Of a stretch of 64,000 bases of DNA, positions 1 to 10,068 are shown one piece after another. This DNA is from Diaporthe sp. PMI_573 (lineage: Eukaryota; Ascomycota; Sordariomycetes; Diaporthales; Diaporthaceae). Each line of letters opens with the position of its first letter. Position 1 is the first letter of the stretch. The notes beneath the pieces are model-generated. The model did no database searches. It saw only the letters and a program-made list of their open reading frames with translations, and was not told the DNA's origin. Where the stretch lies: the NCBI GenBank assembly GCA_021399435.1, contig JAJTUP010000090.1, positions 62,001-126,000 on the forward strand. Direction: 5' to 3'. The position numbers and the translations under genes were made by a program.

Positions 1-877
1 CGCCCTCTCCAAGCGATATCGGCACCGCGGGAAACGGCAAAAGACGACGTCTCGGAACGGGGAGCGGATGGGCCGCGTGTTCACACGCCATGTGCCTCAG
101 TGCCGCCCGGGACTCGTGTCTAGGGTGATTTTGTTTTGACCTGGGAGATGATGGAGACCGCACAGCTATGGCGAGACCGCAACGCGCCTGGACGCGTCGC
201 CGTTGGTGGGGTTCTGGATGCCGTGACCAGCTCCGAAAGCGCCCGTGGCAGGCCGACTGTGTCACGAAACAACAGTGCTTGGGTCTCTGAATCTGCTGAG
301 GCATCCCTTCGAGCCGAGCGACGGACTACATTGCCCAGCTGGCAGATTTCCCGTTGGTGCAATCTCCGATTGAGGCAGGTACCAAAACGCTGGTTGCACA
401 CCGCACAAGGTATCGAATGCGCAATCGCTTGTCAGGCCTCTATTGTGACACCGCTTCAGCCAAACGCCCTGGTATTATCTGGAAATAGCGCAGAGCCTTG
501 AGATTCATGAGCGAATATTACTGTCCTGGACGCCTACGCATTAGAAGAAACACGTGAGCGTAGGCATCGACATCGTTTGCAGGATACAGTGTGAAACTGC
601 TCCGATTCCGTCATCCTTTCCGCACGCCGTCAGAGATAACATCATGGCCAAATCGGGAATTGCCCATGGAGGCAATGCCAAAACGGAGGATGTCTCTAGG
701 AGGCAACACCAGGGAGCATAAAGCTGCTGTTTCAGGCACGCTACATGCACACCCCTGCACTCGCGACCCAGCAGCTACAAATGGTTCTCGTCAGGCCTGT
801 GACCGGGTTCCTCAGTGTCTTCATCGGACAAGCCTTGTCGGCGGCTGGGCTTTTCCGACGGATCGGGCCTCTGGCGC
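1..877. other. No supported gene
   Basis: Open frames exist on both strands here (for example 136-501 plus and 120-401 minus) but they overlap each other. None shows a recognisable domain, and none has a convincing intron structure or start context. I see nothing I can annotate. Confidence 0.5.
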
Positions 878-1465
878 TTAGCCTGCGTTGGCTGGGTCCT
901 CTTCGGTTTCATGCTTCATCTCATCGGGCTTGCCATCATCCACGGAGGCGATGGCATCAGCGTCAGGTACCCGGACTTGTTCAATCTCATTGGACCCAGC
1001 GGCCATGGGAATGCCCTTAGCCATGTGCTGTCGAATCGTACCTCTGTGGGTGCGGCGCGCCGGCTGGGGCTTGAGAAGCCGGCGGAGAGGGACATCGTCC
1101 ACGAGACCCGAATCTTGGATGGCAAGTCTTTGGCGCTTGACGAAACTCTGCAAACGCTCGTCCATGTCACGAAGCTCCTTTAAAATATCGGAGATGCCGT
1201 CGCGCGATGTACCGACCTGTCGAGCGGCATCCCTTCGCCTCGTTGAGGTGTCTTGTTCGAGGGGGTGGAATGGCGACCCGGCTTCGATGGCAGGCATCTC
1301 CATTGCCTGTTCTTTCACGGCATTGCCGTCACCTGTGCGGCAATGACTGGGTCTCCTCGGGCGTTCTTGTGTAGGCGGCGAAGTTTTGCATGGTGCTTTG
1401 ACGTCGTCGGCGCCGGTCCGTCCTGGGCCGACGGGTGCGGTGGGCCATTTACGTTTGGAAGCCAT
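878..1465 (-). CDS. Hypothetical protein, 195 aa
   Basis: This is an intronless minus-strand frame starting at ATG 1465 (context GCCATGGCTTCC on the coding strand is compatible with a start). The protein is basic and proline/arginine-rich at the N-terminus. A short charged, probably helical stretch lies around residues 90-115 (ILKELRDMDERLQSFVKRQR), and the tail is acidic (HETEEDP). I recognise no family. Overlapping plus-strand frames of similar length make the coding assignment weak. The GC-rich composition alone could keep several frames open. Confidence 0.25.
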   Translation of the reverse strand: MASKRKWPTAPVGPGRTGADDVKAPCKTSPPTQERPRRPSHCRTGDGNAVKEQAMEMPAIEAGSPFHPLEQDTSTRRRDAARQVGTSRDGISDILKELRDMDERLQSFVKRQRLAIQDSGLVDDVPLRRLLKPQPARRTHRGTIRQHMAKGIPMAAGSNEIEQVRVPDADAIASVDDGKPDEMKHETEEDPANAG

Positions 1466-1565
1466 GACGGTGACGGGTCTGGGGATAAGTGTTACAGGAA
1501 TGATGCGAGACGCACCGCAGGCAACCAGAATGGACGACGGGGATGGGAGCAGTGAAGGGGCGGTG

Positions 1566-1610
1566 GTGCACGAGCCACAGGCGCCATAGTGGCGCCTGTG
1601 GCCCGTGCAT
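1566..1610. repeat. Strong GC-rich hairpin (perfect inverted repeat)
   Basis: Positions 1574-1586 (GCCACAGGCGCCA) are perfectly complementary to 1590-1602 with a 3-nt loop (TAG). The pairing extends outward by about six more base pairs (TGCACG/CGTGCA) after one mismatch. No poly-T tract follows, so it is not a simple terminator. Its role is unknown. Confidence 0.8.
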
Positions 1611-3222
1611 GGCTATTTCCAGTGCAGTGCGTTCTTACCTCAGCGGTTTGACTCCTCTCGTAATTGGCCTGAGCGCTGTTGACGTAACTCACCTCTACGT
1701 GGTGCTGGCTGGGAACCTGTGAATGCCTTCGTCCCGGGCATTGACAGAGCCGAGAAGAGTCACCACGAGCCAGCACTTGTCCGTTGGTTCGGGCTACGAC
1801 AGCGGTAGGGTTCACGAGCCCTGCCGTGCACAGGCCACAAGGGGACACTTTGAAAACCATCCGTCCTACGACCGCGAAATCGAGCCTACAACCGAATGGA
1901 CATACGGGTTGTGGAATAGGACACCCTTGGGGTGCTTTCGGTGATGTAACTATCTAGAGGAGAGCAATGAGGGATTAAACGCCCGTATGGGTGGTGCGCC
2001 CGTATGGGTAGTGAGCACCCTCTTATGAGGGTGAGCCCAAGCGAAATTCGAGATAAGTGGGGCGTGGCACGAGTACCTAATTAGTCTAGCGGGGTGGTAA
2101 AACCGAGAACCGAGGAGCCTACCCTCTTCTTAGCCACTTCCTGGGCTTCCGCAGTTACAATTCTTGCGAACTCCTACCGTAAAGACCGTAGTTGCAACTG
2201 AATTGCTCCGCTTTTCTTAATAGAGCGTAGAGATCTCATACAGCAGGCGCCTCCCGCCGCAGCGATCTTGAGCTGCACTTGCAGCTTCTCCTGATTCGGG
2301 GTCAGCGTATCTCCTGCGAACTGGCTTGTTTCGTCTGCGAGTCAACCCAGATCCAGCAGTTCATATGGTTATCCGTATCCGGTCATGGATGCCCGCAAAC
2401 AGCAGTTGTCTGACAAGAGGAAGATAGCTATATAATGAAAGCCGTGAAAGAGGTCCGTTCGGGTGAAGAGTTTGTTTATTCATTTGGGAATACCCTCGTA
2501 GGTGAGCTTAGGGGATAAGTAATAGGGGCTGGAATTCAATATCTCTGCCTCAACAAGAGCAGAAATGAGTAACTAGCAAACAAGCCACGTCTGAAAGCTC
2601 TTCGGTACATCAGTTTTGATGGGATTTTGTACGTAGCAAGATGTCGCCCCGTCCCCGCCTTCCGGTTTACTTTAGTCTGGACTCAAACATGGAGCCAGAT
2701 TTGTTTAATTGGTCAAAGGTCGGTTGTAGTTGCAAAGACAAGCTGAAGCTTTAGCAGCGCAGGACGCCCATCAGAAATCAACTGCGGCATATCATTATCA
2801 CGACACAATGCCTTCGTGCTTGGTGCCCGGAGCGCTTCTACAAGCCCACTTCTCGCCTTAGATATGCTCCAAGACGTGCTACAGCGGGCCGGGGATAGAA
2901 TAGAGAGCGTCCCTAACAGCGACAGCATCATAGAATGGTACTTAATTGAGACGATATGCAACTTTCTAAAAGCATCATGCCTTCCCGACTTGGTAATAAG
3001 TGGGGCAACAGGGGGTTGGCGATAACTTCGATATCGATCGCTCCGATGGCGATAGAGGTTCCTAATCGATCGCCATCGCCATCGACGCGGACCCACATGT
3101 CGATGGCGATGGCGATATGGGGTCCCATCGCCATCGATCGATCGATGCGGAACCCTGGTTACGCCTTGTAGCTCTAACCGCACATCGCAGCATATAAGGG
3201 ATAGTGAGAGCCGATATTCGTA
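1611..3222. other. Intergenic stretch without a supported gene
   Basis: It holds a short direct repeat (GCCCGTATGGGT near 1981 and again near 1998) and, at about 3030-3150, a cluster of GATCGATCG and GGCGATGGCGAT words in both orientations. Open frames in the latter come from the repeat. No gene or RNA is recognised. Confidence 0.5.
3030..3155. repeat. Low-complexity palindromic cluster (GCGATCG/ATCGCCATCG words)
   Basis: The words CGATCG, ATCGCCATCGCC and their complement GGCGATGGCGAT alternate across about 120 bp. The array is both tandem and inverted and could fold back on itself. It lies just beyond the 3' end of the DUF6594 gene. Confidence 0.7.
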
Positions 3223-4285
3223 TCAAGCGGTAGGACCGGCTGTGATAAAGACGACATTGACGGCGGCATAGCTGCAGGTAGAGGATCGACTTGTCAGAAT
3301 GCTTTGCCTTCATGTCTGGGACAAGTAACTGTGGGTTGAAGGGGAAGACATACGCGGCAGTTGCAGCGAATACCTCTATCCGCCGAGCCTGGGTCATCAA
3401 AGCAAGGGCAAATGAGAACATCGCCGATGACGCTACAATCACCCCAAGCTTGATCGCATCTGAATGTACTAAAAAGAGAATCAGGATGGACAGCAGCGGC
3501 AGCAATGAAGCTATAACGGTTGTCAAGATGTCAACGGCCGACGCCAGCATCGTGTCTTTGTAATTGTATATGTTGCCGTCGCCGAGGTCAGGGCACTCAG
3601 GGTCCTATACGCCAGATATTAGAACTTTGAAGATGGTACGGTGTGTCTCCATTGGGGAGCTTGAGAAAAAGGTATGTGTTCTGACCTTGAGTTTTTCGCC
3701 AAGAAGTCGATGATAGAAGGGAATCAGAGTGTTAGTAACCCATCGTGTCGTCAGATCCCGAGGACCGGGGGACTTCAGAGCAACGAGATCCTCTTTAACA
3801 TCCCAAGCATCCATATCGAGTCCACGAATTGGAAAACATCCCATAGTAGGCCGTTCAAGCCACTCTCTAAGAAATGCCAGGTTGCTTTGGGTCGGTGGAT
3901 CAAGCTTCGAGAGTTTAGCTTGTTTTAAAAGGCGATCATCTAAAGGTAATAAGCCAACTGAACTTGTTTTTAAAACTCGATGTGCAGCCCTAGATCGCGT
4001 ACTATACTCGTCAAGCTTTTTGCTGAGATTTTGCCAAAGTTTCCATTGTTCTTGATCCTCTTCCTTGTCGCAAGTGTGAGCCAGGCGCCACCAGTCCTTG
4101 GAATACATCTGCCGGTCAGGATGGACAGCATCGCGTTGAATCAACTTGTCAAGGTCCTCCTTTAGATGTATAATCTCAGCCTGCCGATAGAGAAGGTTTT
4201 GATAGCTCAAGGATTTAAAGCCTCGCAGTATCGCAAGCTGGTCGTACGTTGCCATCAGTTTGCTGACTTTGGCGTACCCTTCCAT
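3223..4285 (-). CDS. DUF6594 family membrane protein, three exons
   Basis: Exons are 4285-3686, 3604-3354 and 3271-3223 (stop TGA at 3225-3223). They are joined by introns of 81 and 82 bp with GT...TATAG and GTATGT...CTGCAG borders. The spliced length is exactly 900 nt, giving 299 aa. The N-terminal half begins with a motif typical of the family (YDQLAILRGFKSLSYQNLLY, about residues 14-33) followed by charged helices. The C-terminus has two hydrophobic segments (around LTTVIASLLPLLSILILFLV and the end AATAAYAAVNVVFITAG), as in other fungal DUF6594 proteins with C-terminal membrane helices. Its biochemical role is unknown in the family. It stands alone, and the frame is intact, so it may be functional. 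Confidence 0.8.
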
Positions 4286-5075
4286 GGCTTATTCTTTTGC
4301 TTCGTGGGCATGGAAACCATAATCATTTGATTTCACGGACCAAGCATCGTTGAATCCACTTGAACAGGGGGATATATCAATGCTTTCGACCTCCAGATCA
4401 GACCGATGCGGCTCTTAATCGCTGAGTTGTTTTCCCACTGGGTAACGTGATCTGCCTAACCCAGCCAGTCCTCCATTGCCTGCCTTAGCGTTTACAGAAG
4501 CGCCGCACCTTGTGTGATCTGCCAGGGTGGTCGGCAACCTGGATGCAGATCATCTCGCCCGATCAGTATGGGCATTGGATGGCGGTGCATCCCTCTTAGA
4601 CGCCCGGTGTCTTGGAGGGGGCCACTGCCTGCTTCTGTACAGGTCCCTGGTCATGTGGCTTATGGGTGGCGTGCGCTTCCGCCTGTCGCCGCGATTGGCC
4701 GTCCGGCACGCCAACACCACTCGGCACAGATGTTCAGGTGTGCTGGCGTGCAGGTGGCGCTTCGCGCGGCCCCCAAGGCACTCTGGCAGCTGCCAACTGG
4801 AGAAGAAGACGGGAGTCGAGACCGCCCTTTTCGAACAGGGCGCTGCAAAAGAGCACGCATGTCAGACGGATTGGTACCCAAGGCAGTGCTGATGAAAGGC
4901 TCCAGTCTATATAGATATGGAGGGTCGGCACATGTAGTGCGCGTGGCAGACCGTTGGACTTCATCTACTTCGGAGTATTTTTTTAAGGAGCGCAACTGGC
5001 ATTAGATGCTCTACCTCGAGCTTGTTAAATCCCACCATCAGGCTAACCGATCCCGCGATTTTGGTCTGAACAATC
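4286..5075. other. Intergenic, no supported gene
   Basis: Overlapping plus- and minus-strand frames at 4514-5005 and 4660-4995 have no recognisable domain and mirror one another. I see no RNA gene or repeat here. Confidence 0.4.
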
Positions 5076-5699
5076 ATGTCCGACGACGAGCGTGTACTGG
5101 AGGAGGTTGCTCAGAAATATGGAATGACACCTGATGAATACAGGAAAGCTAAGAGGAACAGGGGTTGGCAGTCGCATCAATGGGACATGCACATGCAAGG
5201 AGTCGGAATAATGACGGGTCAGCCTGGCACTGAGGAGCAATTCGCCGCTGACGAGATTGACAAGGTACGACACCGCAAACTCAACTGCGCATGCGCCTCC
5301 GACACGATTCTTCTAATAATCGACCTCGTCTAGGCGTTGGAAGAAAGGCGGGCGAAGGAGAAAGCGAAACGAGAGAATATAGAGGGGTGGCTTCGGGTTC
5401 AGAACCAGGAACAGGGACAGGACTTCTTCTTGAAGGTCATGGTGGACACGGGTGCAACCGTCAACGCTATCACCCATGGGGTGCTCCTTGACCACGGACT
5501 GCAGAGCCGCATAACCAAATTGGAGAAACCACATGAGCTTAATCTTGCCGTCGGCTCTTCCGAGTGCGACGAACAGATCTCAATCCCATGGGTGGGGAAG
5601 GGAAATCAGCGGTACGGCACGGCGACATTCTATGTCCTGCCCTGTGGGAAGGCCAACGGGCAGAATTTTCGCAGTGGATGCCTTATTGCAAGGTGGTGA
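5076..5699 (+). CDS. Small retropepsin-like aspartic protease-domain protein
   Basis: Exon 1 is 5076-5264. The intron is 5265-5333 (GTACGA...CTAATAATC...CGTCTAG, with a branch-like CTAAT). Exon 2 is 5334-5699. The spliced product is about 184 aa. The N-terminus is an acidic, helical segment (MSDDERVLEEVAQKYGMTPD), followed by a charged linker. The motif FFLKVMVDTGATVNAITHG (near residues 93-111) has the DTGA active-site signature of retropepsin-like folds. A second hydrophobic segment follows (TATFYVLP). There is no reverse transcriptase, integrase or zinc knuckle next to it, so it may be a domesticated or truncated retroelement protease. The last about 12 residues look random, so the 3' end may be truncated or a further intron may exist. 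Confidence 0.55.
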
Positions 5700-6517
5700 T
5701 AAAGTAGGCGCCTTGTCGCTAGCAAAGTACGGTACCAAATACCAGGCACACAAACACAAGCGACTGGGTACCAGAACATGGAATAAGGCTTAGAGCTGGG
5801 GAAAAAAAAACATATAACTAAACCTAAAACACTCCTAGTACGGGGTTTTCCGTCGCAACGTTCATGCCGTTCAACATATGTCCATCGTGCCCAGGCTGTG
5901 CAGGTTTGGAGACTGTCTGCTGTGTCTCCTTCGCCTGCACACAGATGGGTGGCTACTGCGGGATTGCCCCAACGAATCGAGCACTTTTCAAAGTGACGCT
6001 TCCGAACGTCGCTTCGAAAGAATGTTTTCTGGCAGAGCACACACATATATGGACGCTCTCCAGTGTCTATTGTTTCAGTTAGTTTTCGTCTAACTTCTAG
6101 GATGCGACAAAGACTTACGTGTGGGCATATGACGCTTCAAGTGCTTCGCGCGAAGGTAGGTCTTCGTGCAGTGGGAACATGGCTTCGACGTCTTAGCTAT
6201 CGATCACGGAGTAGCATGAATGATTGTGGGAGCATTTCTGGATGGAGGATGAAGCAACATAGGAAGCACAGAGTTGTACATACAAACTTCCCGTCGGCAT
6301 TCTTCTGAGGGATCTGAACCCTGGCCGTGGCGGTGCCTGGGGTTGGAGCCGCGGGCCTACCTGTTGCGCCGGGTAAAATTCCTATGCGGGTCTGGAAACC
6401 GACTAAATGAGGAGCATCGTCGTTTTCGTGATGATGAATTGGGGACTGCGATGTCAAAGTGTTTTGCGCGTAGGGGGGAGGTAATACACCCTGTGGCATT
6501 ACACCATCGGCGGGCAT
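5630..6517 (-). CDS. C2H2 zinc-finger transcription factor, two adjacent fingers
   Basis: Proposed exons are 6517-6284, 6191-6119 and 6066 downward. The second intron (6118-6067, GTAAGT...CAATAG, 52 bp) is clear. The first (GTATGT...CTAAG) is less certain. Splicing gives finger 1 (CSHCTKTYLRAKHLKRHMPTH), the linker TGERPY and finger 2 (CVLCQKTFFRSDVRKRHFEKC), then SIRWGNP. This matches a fungal family of regulators in which a paired C2H2 region is followed by a GNP motif. The region upstream is Pro/Gly-rich, and an additional 5' exon above 6517 is possible because the frame stays open there (HIPIDPRLM). The C-terminal part after the fingers looks unlike the usual family, and the open frame runs into the 3' end of the convergent gene, so the true stop is uncertain and the gene may be decaying. 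Confidence 0.6.
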
Positions 6518-7403
6518 CAGTCGCGGATCAATGGGGATATGGCAAGCAACTCTGTTATGGCGCCTCTGCCGCGAGCTCTGGTTAGCTGAAAAAAGGCAGC
6601 TTTCCAGCGTTTAGTTACATCCAAGACGTGCTTCCATGGGCAGTGATAGCGTTGAAGCTTAACTCTCAGTCGATTAACTTTCAAAACTTGAGTCTCGACA
6701 ACTTTGTCGAGGATGGCAAACCGCCCGCTGCACATGCGACCACGATTAACAGGGAGAGGAATGCCGTGCCCCGCCAACCCCACCCTGAATTAGGCAGCAG
6801 CTGGGCGTTGATTCTCTTGCCCGGCCGCGTACGTTTCTTCTTCGTAGCTTTAAGCTTGTTTGTGCATAGAGGCCCTGATACAGTAGGTTGTTGCTTGTTT
6901 TGCTTCGTCTTTACTGGGAATTTTTCGATTCTCTTCGGTGCCAGCTAAGCGCGCAGGCTCAAAGCGACATCGGGACAACGCTGCACTATCGTCGAAGAAG
7001 CAAAAGGTTGTTGCAGGCGGCCGCCAAATGCTCTCATCGACGGTCTCACATGCGCTCTTGGAGGTCACCGACGGGGAAACAGTCCAACTCACAAGCCCCG
7101 GACGGAATGACAATTATCAGCTTAACCGACATAAACACCTGACATTAACCAGGTCTGCTACTCTCTATACGGCTGATTATTCCTTGAGTCCTGGTCAGGT
7201 TGTAGTCACATAGCAACTGGATTTGGTCTTCGCGGCCCGTCTAAACGCGAAGCTCCTTGTGGCACCCCTGAATTTGTTCCGTAACATGGGTGCGGTTGAG
7301 CGGCACGAGGATGCCAAATGTTTTCCTGTCGCGTAGTTTATGCTGGGGCAATTTCTCAATGAAAAGTTCACTGGTCTGGGCTGGCAATTGAGATATTTTG
7401 GCC
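6518..7403. other. Stretch with no confirmed gene
   Basis: The frame at 6938-7213 plus (lysine/arginine-rich N-terminus MPAKRAGSKRHRDN) could be a small hypothetical protein but has no domain. The minus-strand frame at 7241-7435, just downstream of the broken aminotransferase, does not resemble that family. I annotate neither as a gene. Confidence 0.35.
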
Positions 7404-7933
7404 TTAGCTTCCAGGGATCTGACGGCGGTTGGCAAAGCGCACGCGTTTGAGTTTGAACCGCTTGCATATGAGTGCCGCGTATTTATGCTCCTGGCTTGTC
7501 GTGGACCCCAAGTTTAAGCTAACGTTGTCGAACGTCGAGATGATGGCTTCCCGGATGATAGAATGCGAGTGACCGTATATACCTGCACTGAGCTCTCCAA
7601 CCAAATCTAGATACCTGCAAGTCGTCAGCTGCTAGAATTGGAATATGAAATGAATGAGTCTTACTTGTGCCCATCTTCATCCCACACAAACGGTCCTTTG
7701 CTACATTTCATCGTGAGCGGGAAAGGAGAAGTGTGGAGCAGAGTCCTGGTGTTGCCACCGGGCAGATGAGAGACTGCAATTTCATGCTCACACTTTGAGT
7801 TCGGGTGTGATTTCACGAAACGGTTTTGCGCGGCCGTCAATGCTTGCCTGAGCGAGTCGTCGGCGGCGGCCTCGATTTTGGACTTGAAGACTACCCCGCC
7901 CGGAGCATGCTGTTCAAGTGCAATCGGCGTCAT
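7404..7933 (-). pseudogene. Class-III (PLP) aminotransferase, glutamate-1-semialdehyde aminomutase-like, 5' fragment
   Basis: Two exons are visible. Exon 1 runs from ATG 7933 (MTPIALEQ; an in-frame ATG at 7966 is an alternative) to 7665. The intron is 7664-7615 (GTAAGA...TTGCAG, 50 bp), and exon 2 runs from 7614. The product contains family hallmarks: LPGGNTRTLLHTSPFPLTMK, DEDGHKYLDLVGELSAGIYG and NLGSTTSQEHKYAALICKRF. Homology ends at VRFAN, where the family has a NSGTEAN-type cofactor-phosphate motif, and a stop follows at 7404. About two thirds of the enzyme, including the Schiff-base lysine region, is absent from the window. This is a truncated, non-functional remnant left by a rearrangement rather than by a point mutation. 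Confidence 0.7.
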
Positions 7934-8338
7934 GTTGGGTTCGGTATGAGTGCAATACAGGTCCAAGGTTTAGACAAGCCGGATCCATAAAGTCTGAGTG
8001 TCCCTTATAAAGGTAAACATTGCCGCCAAAGCGCTTGGATGTGCTTACTAATACAACATCCAGGGATCCAATTGGATAAGGTCACTGAAACGGGCTGCTG
8101 TAGATAAAGGGGAGACTTCACTCTGCGTTGTTGTCCTATTCTCAATTTCTATTGAAGTTAACGACGATAAATGATTCCCCGATGGTCCCCGATAGTCAAC
8201 GACCATCGCACCTTGCTCCACGTTCCTGACTTTCAGCCATTCAAGAATCATGCTACGATCGCTGACTACAGGGAGATACCCTAGGGTATTTCATAAGCCA
8301 AATACACGAGAGCGCATTCCAACGGATGGCATACATGC

Positions 8339-9898
8339 TCAAGGACGATGTTTCCAAGCCATGTGGTGTAGGGGCGGAGGAGCAACCAGAGGCCGGCCGC
8401 TGAGCTCTTTGGCGTCGACCCAGTTACCATGAATCTGAGCCCGCAGGCGCAGCGGCAGCTCGATTACGGCCACAGGTTTCTCAAAGTCTTTTGTGTCAAG
8501 GATGACCAAGTTGGCGACTTTTTGATCGAGCCGGTCAACAGCAAAGATGACATGACCGTCCCCCTCCGGCGCGTCATCCGAGCGAGGGATGAAAACGGGC
8601 TCCTGGCATCGACAGTTGGGCCCGGGGTAGTAGATCTTCAATTCTCCGGTGCTCTTGATCAGCATTGCTGTGGCGTTGAGCCCTTCGAAGACGTGCTTAT
8701 TGACGAGGTGTTTCTCCTTCTCCGAATAGTACACGTTCATGAAAACATGGTCGTACTTCTTGCAGTAGTAACGCTCGTCGATGCGAGGAAACTCGTTGGG
8801 GATGTCCACCAAGGTGACTGGGTCCGGGATGAAAGTGTTGGTCGGCTCATTGGTGACAATCTCTAGCCGAACCAAGTCCACAACAGTCTTCTCGGCAGGT
8901 TTCTGCCCATTCGACTTGGGCCAGAAGGGAAAGAGGACGTCGTGGGGCCAAGTGCCTTCGAAGAAGATCTTGCCACCCTCTTCCCAAGCGCCGGCGGTGT
9001 GTACTATTTCGGAGTTGAAGTGATGCTTGTACACGCGGTGCTCATAGGGCTTCCAGCCTGATCCTTCCAGGGGATGATCGGGGCGCCGGGGGCTAACGAT
9101 GAAGATGGCCTCCCGGCTGGTGTCCCAAATAGTGGGCTGCTCGCCAGGAGTTCTATTAAAGCTCGTGGGCCACTGGCAGAAGACGAGCCAGTTCTCGGTG
9201 ATGGCAATGTCGTGAATGAGCCCAGGTATATCACGTTGAATCCGGTGTTCGTTCTTCACGACACCCTGTCGGTCGATTGAATACGATATGACCTGATTCT
9301 TGAAATGATCAATGCCCCATGTGACTAGCTCATCGACGTTCTGGTCAATCTTGGGATGAGCCGTGAAAGTCGGACTGATGATTTGATTGCCGAAGGGGTC
9401 GACTCCGGTGGTTTCGAGGGTATCAGCATCCATGGCGTAAGGGGGATCCATTTCTTGGAGGGCAAGAAGCTTCCCAGCCCAGACTATGACGTTCGTGTTG
9501 CTGGTGGAGGCCAAGACAGCCCGAATACAGGGGTGCTGTTTCAGAGGGTCCTGGATGGTAGCGGGCCACAGAGTCTTCCGATTGTTTCTCTCCACCTTGT
9601 ATCGGTCGCTTTGGACATATCGGATCTTGAAGTCCACTTGTCCGTTGTGAATGCGAAAGGCACTGACGACGCCATGGCCCAGAAGAGGATTAGGGGCACC
9701 GTCAACAGGGGGCGTGAACTGGTCCTGGGCTACACGATAGAAGGTGCCTTCGAAGGTTTTTGGAATCGTCCCTCTTACTACCACGTCGCCGATTTCACCC
9801 TCTAGGCGGATCGGCATGTCATGGCCACCAAGGTCCCTCGTCGTAGACCACTTGGAAGGCAGGTTTTCAGCGCCTTTGATAGGGTCGTAGAATGCCAT
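8339..9898 (-). CDS. Carotenoid oxygenase family (RPE65/lignostilbene dioxygenase-type) protein
   Basis: This is an intronless 519-aa protein, the normal length for the family. The enzymes are non-heme Fe(II) dioxygenases that cleave an alkene bond in carotenoids or stilbene-like phenolics. All four iron-binding histidines of the propeller can be placed: His181 (FTAHPKID), His229 (GLIHDIAI), His300 (EIVHTAGAWEE) and His490 (RAQIHGNW). The N-terminus has the family's GTFYRVAQDQFTPP and LLGHGVVSAFRIHNGQ segments. No signal peptide is seen, so a cytosolic location is likely. The substrate cannot be told from sequence. The absence of a membrane-binding patch and the oxidative neighbours (reductase at 12.2 kb, BVMO at 13.9 kb) fit an aromatic/stilbenoid or apocarotenoid route, which is inference. 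Confidence 0.9.
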   Translation of the reverse strand: MAFYDPIKGAENLPSKWSTTRDLGGHDMPIRLEGEIGDVVVRGTIPKTFEGTFYRVAQDQFTPPVDGAPNPLLGHGVVSAFRIHNGQVDFKIRYVQSDRYKVERNNRKTLWPATIQDPLKQHPCIRAVLASTSNTNVIVWAGKLLALQEMDPPYAMDADTLETTGVDPFGNQIISPTFTAHPKIDQNVDELVTWGIDHFKNQVISYSIDRQGVVKNEHRIQRDIPGLIHDIAITENWLVFCQWPTSFNRTPGEQPTIWDTSREAIFIVSPRRPDHPLEGSGWKPYEHRVYKHHFNSEIVHTAGAWEEGGKIFFEGTWPHDVLFPFWPKSNGQKPAEKTVVDLVRLEIVTNEPTNTFIPDPVTLVDIPNEFPRIDERYYCKKYDHVFMNVYYSEKEKHLVNKHVFEGLNATAMLIKSTGELKIYYPGPNCRCQEPVFIPRSDDAPEGDGHVIFAVDRLDQKVANLVILDTKDFEKPVAVIELPLRLRAQIHGNWVDAKELSGRPLVAPPPLHHMAWKHRP

Positions 9899-10060
9899 TG
9901 TACTGGAGTTTGCTGATAGTCTTAGAAATGAAGAATGAATTTTGAAATTGTATTGACAATGTCGATGACGGGGTAGATGTGAAGCTTCATCAATTGATAC
10001 TGGAAGGGACTGATGCTCTCATATCGTACTACAAGTATGTCTGCCCTTCTACATATACAC

Positions 10061-10068
10061 CAAAAGGG
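10061..10068. repeat. 8-bp target-site duplication, left copy
   Basis: CAAAAGGG immediately precedes the left terminal inverted repeat of the small hAT element and is repeated exactly at 11240-11247. Confidence 0.9.

Noticed and set aside
2070..2115. tRNA-like stretch (TAGTCTAGCGGGGTGGT)
   Set aside because: Only a B-arm/D-arm-like word is present; no acceptor stem or anticodon arm could be folded around it.
4514..5005. Plus-strand ORF of 163 aa and overlapping minus ORF
   Set aside because: Both lack recognisable motifs, are rich in Arg/Cys/Trp as random GC-rich frames often are, and mirror one another.
7195..7467. Continuation of the aminotransferase in other frames
   Set aside because: Neither minus-strand frame shows the cofactor-binding or later family motifs, so it is unrelated sequence beyond a breakpoint.
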